A DNA stretch of 64,000 bases from DTU053 sp012520115. Its GTDB lineage: Bacteria; Bacillota; Clostridia; Oscillospirales; Acutalibacteraceae. The notes under the pieces were generated by a model. The model saw only the letters and a program-made list of their open reading frames with translations. It was not told where the DNA came from and made no database searches. This document shows, piece after piece, positions 52,870 to 61,644 of the stretch (position 1 is the first letter of the stretch; each line of letters opens with the position of its first letter). The stretch lies in assembly GCA_050953725.1 (NCBI GenBank), contig JBMNNB010000001.1:558001-622000 (forward strand), written 5' to 3'. The position numbers and the translations under genes are program-made.

Positions 52870-54849
52870 ATGTCCAAGCGATTCTTAAAGTCATTATCCG
52901 CTTTTGTTGTAATCGCAATTTTCTTTTCTGTCTTCAGCATTAACATAGCACCGACCATTATCGGTTCCGCCGTGCAGGAGAATGTTGCTGCAAATGCGGG
53001 TGGAGGCGTTGTAGAAGACGCCGAGGTTCCCGCAGCCGACGAAACGAAGCCGGTCGCTGAAGAGGAAAAAGAGGACACAGTCGTAAAGGCAGCCCCGATG
53101 GCTGTTCAGCCGAAAGGCACTACACAGCAGTATCCGCTGATTGTTCTCCCTGGTATCAGCCAGACTATCTCTTATCTTGTGGATGAAAACGGCGAGAAGA
53201 TACTTAACGCAGACGGACAGGAGCTTAAGGGCGGTCTGCTTATAATCGATACTGCCGGCCTTGTGGGCAAGATTTTCAAAACAGTTTTCTTCCCCCTTGT
53301 AAAGACCCTGATTTCTCAGCAGGATGCAGGCCTTTCCGAGGCTGTTTATGAGCTTGGTCTTGACCTGTTCTCGACACAGGCATCTAAGCCCGACGGCACA
53401 ACTGTAAACAGGTTTGCTATTGATGAGTATAACTATCCGCTCTCCGAGTTCTCCGAGGAGGATAAGGATTACTTCTACCGTCAGCTGCCCATGCAGGATT
53501 ACTGCGATGTGGTAGGTGAGGAAAATGTTTATCTATTCTCCTTCCCGCTGCTTGGAAACCCGATTGAGAACGGCGAAAAGCTGCATGAGTTCATCCAGAT
53601 GGTCAAAGAGCAGAGGAATACAGATAAGGTTAATCTCGCCGCTGTCAGCATGGGCGGTACGGTCCTTGCTTCGTATCTGAATTATGAGCAGGCCGATTAT
53701 AATGATATCAACTGCATTATCAATGTCGTTGCCCTGCTTAACGGTACTGACATTATCGCCGACTTCCTTACAAGAGGCTATGAGGGCTTCAACCTTGAGG
53801 ATCAGTTCTTCTTCTCCGAGTTTCTGCCGAGGATTTTTGAGGAAATGGACGGCTCTCCGGCATTAGGCTATGCCGTAAACATCCTTCTCAGAATACTTCC
53901 CAGAAAGGTTCTGGAGTCTGTTATCACAGCCGCTGCCGACGCAGCCTTCGGTCAGCTTATAGTCAACTCGCCGCAGTTCTGGGCAATGATTCCCAATGAC
54001 AGATATGACGTACTCGCTGAGAAATATCTGATGGACGAGGAGCACGCTATTCTTAAGGAGAAGACCGACGCCTTCCATGAGGCTCAGGCCGCTCTGCCGC
54101 AGAACTTACTGACAGCAAGAGATGAATACGGCGTAAGAGTCGGCTATATCGCTGGTTATAACCTCACATATCTTGACGGCGACTATAATTTCTTCGGAGC
54201 AGTCAAGTCCACATTCAAGAACAGCTCCGACGCCATTATAGATATAGATTCCTCAACACTCGGCGCAACCTTCGCACCTGCAGGCAAAGAGCTTCCGCAG
54301 GATTACCTCGACTCTTTAAGTGATACCTCATTCGTATCGCCCGATAAGAATATCGACCTTTCCACCGCTCTTATGCCTGAAACGACATGGGCTATCAAGA
54401 ATCAGCACCATGAGGTGGGCAGGAATGCAACGGTTATCCGCCTTGCCGTAAACTTTGTTATCGGCAATCTTCAGGATGTATATTCCGACCCGGTAAACTT
54501 CCCGCAGTTCAATTTTACGAGATTCACCAACACACTCACAAGGAATTACATTCCTAAGGCTAAGGAAATCATCGACAATCCCGTGGATGTAAGCCCTGAG
54601 GTTCTGGCACAGCTTGTTGACGCTGTTGACTACGCAAACGCTGTCCTCGACCAGACAAACGGCTACGTCTCAAACGGTGTAAAAGAAGCTGAAAAGAAGC
54701 TGTTTGACGCACTTGTCGCAGCAGGCGTCTTTGAGCCCGCTAAGGAAGATAACAGTAAAACAAATAGTATACTGACATCAATCCTGAAGCTCGCAAATGA
54801 CGCAATTATGAAGTTCTACGGCGCAAGAGGCTTCTCCGACCACGACTAA
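52870..54849 (+). CDS. Secreted alpha/beta-hydrolase (lipase/acyltransferase-like)
   Basis: 659 residues with a signal peptide or N-terminal anchor (SKRFLKSLSAFVVIAIFFSVFS). A low-complexity acidic linker follows, then a hydrolase domain starting YPLIVLPGISQT. The nucleophile elbow is AVSMGGT (Ser in SMGG) with the first Gly replaced by Ala. Later segments RVGYIAGYN and HHEVGRN could hold the remaining catalytic residues. The pattern is nearest to LCAT/PGAP1-type lipases. No sorting signal is seen. The ATG at 52870 has AGGAGG upstream. Confidence 0.7.
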   Translation: MSKRFLKSLSAFVVIAIFFSVFSINIAPTIIGSAVQENVAANAGGGVVEDAEVPAADETKPVAEEEKEDTVVKAAPMAVQPKGTTQQYPLIVLPGISQTISYLVDENGEKILNADGQELKGGLLIIDTAGLVGKIFKTVFFPLVKTLISQQDAGLSEAVYELGLDLFSTQASKPDGTTVNRFAIDEYNYPLSEFSEEDKDYFYRQLPMQDYCDVVGEENVYLFSFPLLGNPIENGEKLHEFIQMVKEQRNTDKVNLAAVSMGGTVLASYLNYEQADYNDINCIINVVALLNGTDIIADFLTRGYEGFNLEDQFFFSEFLPRIFEEMDGSPALGYAVNILLRILPRKVLESVITAAADAAFGQLIVNSPQFWAMIPNDRYDVLAEKYLMDEEHAILKEKTDAFHEAQAALPQNLLTARDEYGVRVGYIAGYNLTYLDGDYNFFGAVKSTFKNSSDAIIDIDSSTLGATFAPAGKELPQDYLDSLSDTSFVSPDKNIDLSTALMPETTWAIKNQHHEVGRNATVIRLAVNFVIGNLQDVYSDPVNFPQFNFTRFTNTLTRNYIPKAKEIIDNPVDVSPEVLAQLVDAVDYANAVLDQTNGYVSNGVKEAEKKLFDALVAAGVFEPAKEDNSKTNSILTSILKLANDAIMKFYGARGFSDHD

Positions 54850-54864
54850 AGGTTAAAAATACAG

Positions 54865-54893
54865 GCACGCAGCTTAACGGCTGCGTGCTTTTT
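54865..54893 (+). terminator. Intrinsic terminator after alpha/beta-hydrolase
   Basis: GCACGCAGC pairs with GCTGCGTGC over TTAACG, followed by five T. Confidence 0.9.
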
Positions 54894-54923
54894 GTTTGCT
54901 CTTAGAGAATGTTCGTTAAATCT

Positions 54924-54952
54924 TTGACTTTTGACAAGCTATGATATATAAT
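54924..54952 (+). promoter_or_regulatory. Promoter of fba
   Basis: -35 TTGACT (54924-54929), 17-base spacer, -10 TATAAT (54947-54952). The leader is about 100 bases. Confidence 0.85.
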
Positions 54953-55057
54953 GTTTGCTGGATGCAAATTCTATTCACCAAAGTGAAGTTACAGGCAGAA
55001 AAGTGCAATACTAAACTGCCGTAAAAAACAGTAAATCTTTTTTTAGGAGTGTATTTT

Positions 55058-55993
55058 ATGCCACTTGTTTCCACAAAAGAAATGCTCAGAAAGGCCTATG
55101 AAGGCGGCTACGCAATCGGCGCTTTTAATGTTAATAACATGGAGATCGTCCAGGGCATTACCGAAGCAGCCAAAGAGCTCAACGCACCGCTGATTCTTCA
55201 GGTTTCGGCAGGCGCAAGAAAGTACGCAAACCATACCTATCTTACAAAGCTTGTTGAGGCTGCTGTTATCGAAACAGGACTTCCGATTGCTCTGCACCTT
55301 GACCACGGCGCAGATTTTGAGATATGCAAAAGCTGCATCGACGGCGGCTTTACCTCCGTTATGATTGACGGCTCACATCACGACTATGAGGACAATGTTG
55401 CCCTTACTAAGAAGGTCGTTGAATATGCACACGCCCACGGCGTAACGGTTGAGGGCGAGCTTGGACAGCTTGCAGGCATTGAGGACGACGTAAATGTTTC
55501 TGCAGAGGACGCAAACTTTACAAAGCCCGAGCAGGTAGAGGACTTTGTTACACGCACAGGCGTTGACTCCCTTGCAATTGCAATCGGTACAAGCCATGGC
55601 GCATATAAGTTCAAGCCCGGTCAGAAGCCCCAGCTCAGATTTGACATCCTTGACGAGGTAGCAAGAAGGCTGCCCGGTTTCCCGATAGTACTTCACGGTG
55701 CAAGCTCCGTTGTTCCCGAGTTTGTCGAGATGATTAATAAGTACGGCGGCCAGATGCCCGACGCTATCGGTATTCCCGAGGAGATGCTCAGAGAGGCAGC
55801 AAGAAACGCAGTCTGCAAAATCAATATCGACTCCGATTTAAGGCTTGCAATGACCGCCGCCGTAAGAGAGCACTTTGCACTTCATCCCGACCACTTTGAC
55901 CCCAGACAGTATCTTGCTCCCGCCCGTGACGCCATCAAGGCCATGGTTGCCCACAAGATTAAGAACGTCCTCGGCTGCGACGGCAAGGCTTAA
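55058..55993 (+). CDS. fba: Class II fructose-bisphosphate aldolase
   Basis: 311 residues, zinc-dependent aldolase of glycolysis and gluconeogenesis. Zinc and catalytic motifs are LHLDHGADFE, VEGELGQLAG, LVLHGAS-type VLHGASSV, and INIDSDLR. The ATG at 55058 has AGGAG 8 bases upstream. Single gene between a strong promoter and a terminator. Confidence 0.96.
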   Translation: MPLVSTKEMLRKAYEGGYAIGAFNVNNMEIVQGITEAAKELNAPLILQVSAGARKYANHTYLTKLVEAAVIETGLPIALHLDHGADFEICKSCIDGGFTSVMIDGSHHDYEDNVALTKKVVEYAHAHGVTVEGELGQLAGIEDDVNVSAEDANFTKPEQVEDFVTRTGVDSLAIAIGTSHGAYKFKPGQKPQLRFDILDEVARRLPGFPIVLHGASSVVPEFVEMINKYGGQMPDAIGIPEEMLREAARNAVCKINIDSDLRLAMTAAVREHFALHPDHFDPRQYLAPARDAIKAMVAHKIKNVLGCDGKA

Positions 55994-56003
55994 TAGTATA
56001 AAC

Positions 56004-56031
56004 GACCACCGGAAACGGTGGTCTTATTTTT
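56004..56031 (+). terminator. Intrinsic terminator after fba
   Basis: GACCACCG pairs with CGGTGGTC over GAAA, followed by TTATTTTT. Confidence 0.88.
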
Positions 56032-56074
56032 CATGTATCAGAATGCCTTACAAGGGAACATTTTTTATGAGATG

Positions 56075-56103
56075 TTGACAAAAACAATATTTAAATGTAT
56101 TAT
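56075..56103 (+). promoter_or_regulatory. Promoter of AIM24-like gene
   Basis: -35 TTGACA (56075-56080), 17-base spacer, -10 TATTAT (56098-56103). Confidence 0.78.
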
Positions 56104-56144
56104 CAGATTGGTAAAATTTCACGAAATATAGAGGTATAGATAGT

Positions 56145-56996
56145 ATGGTTCAGCTGAATAATCTGAGGGAAAACCCAAACCTAAAAGAAATCGACAGCCT
56201 CGGTGTCTTCCATGTATTTGAGTATCAGAAAGACCTGAGTGTCACACCCTTAACCGCAAGCACCGCCTACTTTATGCATGAGATGAATCTGAGAAGGCGT
56301 CAGGTGCTTTGCATTCTGAACGGCAACCTTGTTAAAACTCAGGCCGGAGCAATGCAGTTTACGGCAGGCAATGTCCAGATGACCTCGGGAGTAAAGGGCG
56401 TAGGCGGCTTTATCGGCAAGGCCTTCAAGGGCGCTGTTACCGGTGAGAGCCTGGCAAAGCCCGAATACACAGGCTCGGGTTATTTAATGCTTGAGCCGAC
56501 ATACAAGCACATAATACTTGAAAGAGTCGAGACATGGGGAAGCGGAATCGTCCTTGATGACGGTCTTTTCCTCGCATGCGACGGCACACTCCGTGAGGAG
56601 ATAGTCAGAAGAACCAATGTTTCCTCGGCGCTCCTCGGCGGCGAAGGTCTGTTCAATTTAGGTCTTTCGGGACAAGGCGTTGTCGTGCTCGAAAGCCCTG
56701 TTCCCCGTCAGGAGCTTATCGAGTTTGTCATTGACAACGATGAAGTCAGAATTGACGGCAATATGGCAATAGCCTGGTCTAAGTCGCTAACATTTACGGT
56801 CGAGAAATCGAGCAAATCCCTTATCGGCTCGGCAATCAGCGGCGAAGGCTTTGTAAATTTCTTCAGGGGCACAGGTAAGATTCTCATGGCTCCCACCGTT
56901 TTCGGTACCGAGATGAACACCAGCACGACTAAGACAGACACCTCCACCGCCAGCAAGGGCATCCTCGGCAATGTCGTAAAAGCCATGACCGATTAA
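56145..56996 (+). CDS. AIM24-family protein
   Basis: 283 residues of beta-structure with the glycine-rich repeats of AIM24/TspO-associated proteins: SGVKGVGGFIGKAFKG, TGSGYLMLEP, GGEGLFNLGLSGQGVVVLES, and GEGFVNFFRGTGKI. Bacterial members are uncharacterised. A Thr/Ser-rich tail ends the protein. No signal peptide. Single gene with its own promoter, convergent with tRNA-Val. Confidence 0.85.
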   Translation: MVQLNNLRENPNLKEIDSLGVFHVFEYQKDLSVTPLTASTAYFMHEMNLRRRQVLCILNGNLVKTQAGAMQFTAGNVQMTSGVKGVGGFIGKAFKGAVTGESLAKPEYTGSGYLMLEPTYKHIILERVETWGSGIVLDDGLFLACDGTLREEIVRRTNVSSALLGGEGLFNLGLSGQGVVVLESPVPRQELIEFVIDNDEVRIDGNMAIAWSKSLTFTVEKSSKSLIGSAISGEGFVNFFRGTGKILMAPTVFGTEMNTSTTKTDTSTASKGILGNVVKAMTD

Positions 56997-57066
56997 TAAT
57001 TTTGCTGATTTTTAAGGCTTAATTGCAAAAATCAGCCTGCAATTAAATTAATCAGCGTTAGAAACA

Positions 57067-57114
57067 CAAAAAGCAAAATCCCTGAAACCTTTGCATATCA
57101 AGGTTTCAGGGATT
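57067..57114 (-). terminator. Terminator after tRNA-Val
   Basis: Minus strand: AATCCCTGAAACCTT pairs with AAGGTTTCAGGGATT (15 bp), followed by TTGCTTTTT. Confidence 0.85.
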
Positions 57115-57122
57115 CTCATTCT

Positions 57123-57198
57123 TGGTGGACGTTAACGGACTTGAACCGCTGACCCTTCGCACGTCAAGCGAATGCTCTACCAACTGAGCTAAACGTCC
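57123..57198 (-). tRNA. tRNA-Val (GAC anticodon)
   Basis: Minus-strand cloverleaf of 76 bases with encoded CCA. The acceptor GGACGTT pairs with AACGTCC. The D-loop is AGCTCAGTTGGTAGAGC, the anticodon stem TTCGC/GCGAA encloses TTGACGT, and the T-arm has GGTTCAAGTCC. Anticodon GAC reads valine codons GUC and GUU. Confidence 0.95.
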
Positions 57199-57222
57199 AT
57201 CTATTCTCAATCAACGAAATGT

Positions 57223-57251
57223 ATTATATATCAAAGAATCAAAAAAATCAA
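57223..57251 (-). promoter_or_regulatory. Promoter of tRNA-Val
   Basis: Minus strand: -35 TTGATT (57246-57251), 17-base spacer, -10 TATAAT (57223-57228). Confidence 0.75.
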
Positions 57252-57428
57252 GAGTAATTTTTGTTTTCTTATTGGTAAAATCATTTCGGGCGACAGACTT
57301 GTGACGCCTCAAAATTATCTCAACGGTACAAAAATCACTTGCCGAGCTCAGGCTCTTGTGGTAGTATACAAGAGTCGTAAATATTACTCCTTGCATTTTC
57401 CTGTGACATTAATAAAGGGAAAAAGGTT

Positions 57429-58514
57429 ATGGAAGAGTTTAAGATAAAAAAATCGGAAATCGCAGCTCAGATATGTCCCACGGACGGAAATCCACGCAAC
57501 AGCGAGGGCGACTTTATAGCCTTAAAGGACGGCAGAATAATGTTTGCCTACAGCCGCTACAAGGGTAAAGGCAGCGGCGACCATTGCCCCTGCGACATAG
57601 CCTCCATTTACTCAAGCGACGGCGGCAGGAGCTTTGATTTGACCCCTCGTATCCTGGCTTCGGCTTCAGAGCACAACACAGAGAACATAATGAGCGTCAG
57701 CCTTTTAAGGATGCAAAACGGCGATTTGGGTCTGTTTTATCTTATTAAGCACGAAAACGCCCTGTCCTCCGACTATGTGTTAAGACGCTCTGATAATGAG
57801 GGCGAAAGCTTTCACAAGCCCGTAAGCTGTCTTTCTCCCCAGAATCCAGAGTACTATGTGGTCAACAATAACAGAGTGCTCAGAACAAAAAGCGGCCGCC
57901 TGATTGTCCCCGCCGCTTTGCACAGACGGCACCCTGAGAATATTTACGGCATTGACCCCGCAGCAGCGGTTTTCTCATATTCAGATGACGACGGCTTTAC
58001 ATGGAAGAGCTTTTCAGGGCTTTTGTCCTGTCCCGTTCACCGTTCAAAGACGGGGCTTCAGGAGCCGGGCGTTATTGAGCTGAATGAAAATGTGCTTTAC
58101 GCCTATTTCAGAACAGATTTGCTTTGCCAGTATGAGAGCTTTTCATTAGACGGCGGTCGTCACTGGACGCAGCCGCAGCCCTCTGTCTTTGCTTCGCCGG
58201 CTTCGCCCCTGAAAATTGCTCAGAACCCCTATTCCGGCCTTTATTATGCTGTCTGGAACCCCATTCCGAATTATCCGGGCAGAACGGGCAACTTAAAGGC
58301 AAGCTGGGGGCGCACCCCGCTGGTAATTGCCGAGAGCGAGGACGGCATTAACTTCAGCGATTACTGCATTATTGAGGACGACCCGGATGCGGGCTTCTGC
58401 TATCCCGCGCTTTTCTTCACAGGCGAAAAATCCATGCTTTTATCCTACTGCAGCGGCGACAAGACCTTGGAATCCTGTCTTACCCGCACCACTATTCGTT
58501 ATTTAGAATGGTAA
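57429..58514 (+). CDS. Sialidase-like beta-propeller protein (BNR repeats)
   Basis: 361 residues with Asp-box/BNR repeats: YSSDGGRSF, YSDDDGFTW and SLDGGRHW. The six-blade sialidase fold is likely. The N-terminal arginine region (NPRNSEGDF) could hold one of the carboxylate-binding Arg. There is no signal peptide, so it is intracellular, unlike classical sialidases; members act on various glycans and the substrate is unknown. Start ATG after AAAGGG. The acyltransferase-like gene follows 29 bases later, probably co-transcribed. Confidence 0.75.
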   Translation: MEEFKIKKSEIAAQICPTDGNPRNSEGDFIALKDGRIMFAYSRYKGKGSGDHCPCDIASIYSSDGGRSFDLTPRILASASEHNTENIMSVSLLRMQNGDLGLFYLIKHENALSSDYVLRRSDNEGESFHKPVSCLSPQNPEYYVVNNNRVLRTKSGRLIVPAALHRRHPENIYGIDPAAAVFSYSDDDGFTWKSFSGLLSCPVHRSKTGLQEPGVIELNENVLYAYFRTDLLCQYESFSLDGGRHWTQPQPSVFASPASPLKIAQNPYSGLYYAVWNPIPNYPGRTGNLKASWGRTPLVIAESEDGINFSDYCIIEDDPDAGFCYPALFFTGEKSMLLSYCSGDKTLESCLTRTTIRYLEW

Positions 58515-58543
58515 TATAATTGTCAAAATCAGGAGTGTTTGAA

Positions 58544-59422
58544 ATGAGAGAGTATGTAGCAAGCTTTTGCAAAGAATTCGATTACCCCGCAGAGGCAACG
58601 GAGTGCTTTTTGTCCGCTTATGACACGATTTCGGAGAACAAGGAAGTATCGGAGCAGTTTTTCGGACTTATTAAGGATTACGATTTAAGCGATGAGCTGC
58701 TTGATAAGCTGACGGCACTTTCAGAGAAGTGCGGCGTTCACAAATATACCCTTCACTTCCTCTATTTCGTCTGCCTTACAAAGAGAATGAGAGAGCTGTA
58801 TAAAGAGCAGAATCTGCCCTATGAGATATTCTACAACACGGCCTCCGACCTTAAATGGAAGCTCATGGAGTGCCACAAGCGTTGGGGCGTATGGGGCTCA
58901 TTCGTGGCACACTGGTTCAGACGCTTTTTCAAGCTTGACCGCTTTGCTCTCGGCCGCCTTCAGTTCGAGCCAAGCACAATTGATTTTGATTACAGTCATA
59001 ACGGTAAAGAGCTTAAAAAGGGCGATACGGTAATTAATATCCATATTCCCTCCGCAGGCCCCCTTACAAAGGAGCTTTGCTATGATTCATACAAGCAGGC
59101 CGCAGAGTTTTACAAGGACCGCTTCCCGAATAAGCCCGTAGCCTTCGTCTGCTACTCATGGCTTCTCTACCCGAAGCACCCTGAGTTCCTGCCTGAGACC
59201 TCGAACATCCTTAAGTTTATGGAGGACTTCGATATAGTCTGGAGCCGTGAGCAGCCCGAATTCGGCGACTGCTGGAGGATATTCAACATGGCATACACCG
59301 GCAATCCTGACGACCTGCCGCAGGATACCTCACTAAGACGTGCATACGCCTCGTGGCTCAAAAAGGGCAACGTTATTGCAAACGGCTACGGAGTATTCTT
59401 CTATGACGACCTTCCGCTGTAA
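58544..59422 (+). CDS. Acyltransferase-like protein (DUF5596/GNAT_C type)
   Basis: 292 residues. A helical N-terminal part (about 1-130) precedes an alpha/beta part with KGDTVINIHIPSAGPLTKE, AFVCYSWLLYP and NGYGVFFY. I recall the same combination as the N-terminal acyltransferase domain DUF5596 joined to a GNAT-like C-terminal domain in Firmicutes. The ATG at 58544 has GGAG 8 bases upstream. It follows the sialidase-like gene, hinting at a role in processing a sugar or its acyl group; unproven. Confidence 0.62.
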   Translation: MREYVASFCKEFDYPAEATECFLSAYDTISENKEVSEQFFGLIKDYDLSDELLDKLTALSEKCGVHKYTLHFLYFVCLTKRMRELYKEQNLPYEIFYNTASDLKWKLMECHKRWGVWGSFVAHWFRRFFKLDRFALGRLQFEPSTIDFDYSHNGKELKKGDTVINIHIPSAGPLTKELCYDSYKQAAEFYKDRFPNKPVAFVCYSWLLYPKHPEFLPETSNILKFMEDFDIVWSREQPEFGDCWRIFNMAYTGNPDDLPQDTSLRRAYASWLKKGNVIANGYGVFFYDDLPL

Positions 59423-59439
59423 TTAACAAATCACCCAAA

Positions 59440-59465
59440 ACCCCCTTAACAGGGGGTATTTTTTT
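59440..59465 (+). terminator. Intrinsic terminator before spoIIIA
   Basis: ACCCCC pairs with GGGGGT over TTAACA, followed by ATTTTTTT. Confidence 0.85.
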
Positions 59466-59549
59466 GCCCATTTTTAATGTTAATTTCCTTGTTCTAACAA
59501 AGGACAAGATGTCATAAGAATTAATAAGCCGGGCAGCGAGCAAAGGACG

Positions 59550-60584
59550 GTGAAAGAATTGGCAGACAAAAATGCCCTTAGGTTTGACGAGGCAGCTTCG
59601 GTAACAGTGCCAGAAATATCATCAGCATTACTGAATCTGCCCGAAAACATAAAGGCCGATACTCAGGAAATAAGAATCAGAACAGGCCGTCCCGTAATGC
59701 TCTGCGGCTTATACGGTGTCTGCTTTTTATTCGCCGGCGGCAGGGTGTCCTTCACAAGCCACGATAGCGCCATTACAGCCACAAAGGAGCAGGTGGCAAA
59801 CACCCTCAAAAAGGCCAGCGGTTACTCCCTTTACAGCCATCAGGACAGCATTGCAAAGGGCTTTCTGACCTTCGGCAGCGGCCACAGAATGGGCATATGC
59901 GGCACAGTGGTCGGCAGCGACGGCAGGATAATCAATGTCAGGGACGCATCCTCTCTGAATATACGAATAGCCAGAGACCACAGCGGCTGCTCTTTACAGA
60001 TACTAAACTCCCTGTGGGCAGGGGGTATCGGCAGCCTTATCATCACCGGTCCGCCCCTTTGCGGCAAGACCACAATTTTAAGGGATATGGCAAAGCAGCT
60101 TTCGTCGGGTTATATGGACAATTACTTTAAGGTTTCGGTGGTTGACGAGAGATACGAGCTTTCAGACTTCACCGACAACGGAGAGGGTTTGGGAATAAAC
60201 TGCGATGTCCTGAGAGGCTGTAAAAAGGACGAGGGGATTATCCATGTAGTCCGCTCAATGGCACCGGAAATAGTAATCTGCGACGAAATCGGCAGCTTAA
60301 ACGACGCAAAGGCAGTAACGGAAGGGTTAAATTCCGGCGTAAAGTTTCTGCTCTCAGTCCATTCAAACGGCAGGGAGGACTTTTTTTCAAGACCTCAGGT
60401 AAGAACACTGCTCTCCACAGGGGAGTTCAGAACGGTGGTATTTCTTAAAAATGCGATGAATCCCGGGCAGGTATCAGGAATTATAAAGGCTGGTGAATTG
60501 CAGGATGAAATACATAGGTATAGCAATGCTTGCCCTGACCATATTTGCGGCGGGCAGAGCGTATTCTTTGACAATATCCCATAG
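59550..60584 (+). CDS. spoIIIAA: Stage III sporulation protein AA
   Basis: 344 residues, secretion-ATPase-like protein powering the mother-cell to forespore channel. Walker A is GPPLCGKTT (167-175), Walker B EIVICDEIG, and VRDASSLNIRIA precedes the ATPase core. GTG at 59550 lies close to AAAGGA; a TTG nine bases on is an alternative start. The last 80 bases overlap spoIIIAB. First of the spoIIIAA-AH operon; no clear sigma-E promoter was found in the 85 bases upstream. Confidence 0.93.
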   Translation: MKELADKNALRFDEAASVTVPEISSALLNLPENIKADTQEIRIRTGRPVMLCGLYGVCFLFAGGRVSFTSHDSAITATKEQVANTLKKASGYSLYSHQDSIAKGFLTFGSGHRMGICGTVVGSDGRIINVRDASSLNIRIARDHSGCSLQILNSLWAGGIGSLIITGPPLCGKTTILRDMAKQLSSGYMDNYFKVSVVDERYELSDFTDNGEGLGINCDVLRGCKKDEGIIHVVRSMAPEIVICDEIGSLNDAKAVTEGLNSGVKFLLSVHSNGREDFFSRPQVRTLLSTGEFRTVVFLKNAMNPGQVSGIIKAGELQDEIHRYSNACPDHICGGQSVFFDNIP

Positions 60585-61014
60585 GGTAAAGGAGCTTGAG
60601 GCGGTAATGTCGATGCTTAAATACCTGTCTGCCGAAATACGCTACCTTATGGCACCGATACAGGATATTATTAAAAACTTAAGCCGGAAAAGTGAGCTTT
60701 TGCCCCTTAAATTCTTAGAAGTATGCAGAACCAATATAGACAACGGCGAGGATTTCCCCACGGCGTGGAAAAAGGCCATCGACGAATACAGACAAGTCGG
60801 ACATTTGAAGGATGACGATCTGAGACTTCTTTATTCGCTGGGTGAGGAAATCGGCACAACTGACCTGACGGGGCAGGAGGGAGTCTGCAATATGTATTCG
60901 GAGCTTATAGATATAAAGCTTCAGGAAGCACGATGCTATGAGTCAAAGTATAAGGAGTTTTATTCCGCACTGGGCATTTTAGGCGGCCTTGCGGTGATAA
61001 TCATACTGATTTAG
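60505..61014 (+). CDS. spoIIIAB: Stage III sporulation protein AB
   Basis: 169 residues with an N-terminal membrane helix (KYIGIAMLALTIFAAG) and a C-terminal one (LGGLAVIIILI), and a helical domain between resembling GspF-like parts. It belongs to the feeding-tube channel across the forespore membranes. The ATG at 60505 overlaps the end of spoIIIAA by 80 bases in another frame, longer than usual for this operon. Confidence 0.9.
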   Translation: MKYIGIAMLALTIFAAGRAYSLTISHRVKELEAVMSMLKYLSAEIRYLMAPIQDIIKNLSRKSELLPLKFLEVCRTNIDNGEDFPTAWKKAIDEYRQVGHLKDDDLRLLYSLGEEIGTTDLTGQEGVCNMYSELIDIKLQEARCYESKYKEFYSALGILGGLAVIIILI

Positions 61015-61057
61015 TAAAAGCACGGGAACGAAGTGACAAGCTGAAGGGGACTCGTAT

Positions 61058-61252
61058 ATGGAAGTAGATATAATCTTCAAAATTGCGGCAGTAGGGCTTA
61101 TAGTCGCCATATTAAACCACATCCTCACTCGCTCACAGAGAGAGGAATACACAATGATTACCACAATAGCGGGTCTTATTATAGTGCTTATGATGCTTCT
61201 GCCGGGCATCGATGAGCTGTTTAAATACATAAGATCCGTATTCAATATCTGA
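61058..61252 (+). CDS. spoIIIAC: Stage III sporulation protein AC
   Basis: 64 residues with two membrane helices, the usual SpoIIIAC length. The stop overlaps the spoIIIAD start (TGATG). AAGGGGA precedes the start. Confidence 0.93.
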   Translation: MEVDIIFKIAAVGLIVAILNHILTRSQREEYTMITTIAGLIIVLMMLLPGIDELFKYIRSVFNI

Positions 61253-61635
61253 TGCTTAAGGTTGCGGCGATCGCCATTGTCATATCCGTTCTTTATGTGC
61301 TTTTGTGGCTTCATAAGCGGGAATTCACAATCCTTTTGCAGCTTGGTGCGGTTGTGGTAATTCTGCTTATGATTCTGCCCGATGTCAAACAATTACTGGA
61401 CACCTTCCAAAACCTAATCGATATAAGCTCTATTAACACCGAATATGTGTCTATTCTCGCCAAGGCGCTGGGAGTATCGCTGATAACGGAGCTTGCCCAC
61501 GACACCTGTGTGGACTGCGGCGAAAGCGCCCTTGCAAACAAGGTCGAGCTTGCAGGTAAGACGGTTGTCTTAGCTCTGTCGCTCCCACTATTGACGACGG
61601 TTGCGAGGTTCGCCTTAGAGCTTATAGGAAAATAA
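61252..61635 (+). CDS. spoIIIAD: Stage III sporulation protein AD
   Basis: 127 residues with about four membrane helices; TELAHDTCVDCGESALANKVE is the family mark. Related to SpoIIIAC and overlapping it by one base. It is part of the spoIIIA membrane channel. Confidence 0.93.
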   Translation: MLKVAAIAIVISVLYVLLWLHKREFTILLQLGAVVVILLMILPDVKQLLDTFQNLIDISSINTEYVSILAKALGVSLITELAHDTCVDCGESALANKVELAGKTVVLALSLPLLTTVARFALELIGK

Positions 61636-61644
61636 GGGATACTT

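Larger units (their letters stand above)
56997..57428. other. Non-coding stretch holding tRNA-Val
   Basis: Between the AIM24-like gene and the sialidase-like gene there are the tRNA-Val gene, its terminator and its promoter, all on the minus strand. From 57252 to 57428 I see only an AT-rich stretch and the AAAGGG ribosome-binding site of the following gene. Confidence 0.6.
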
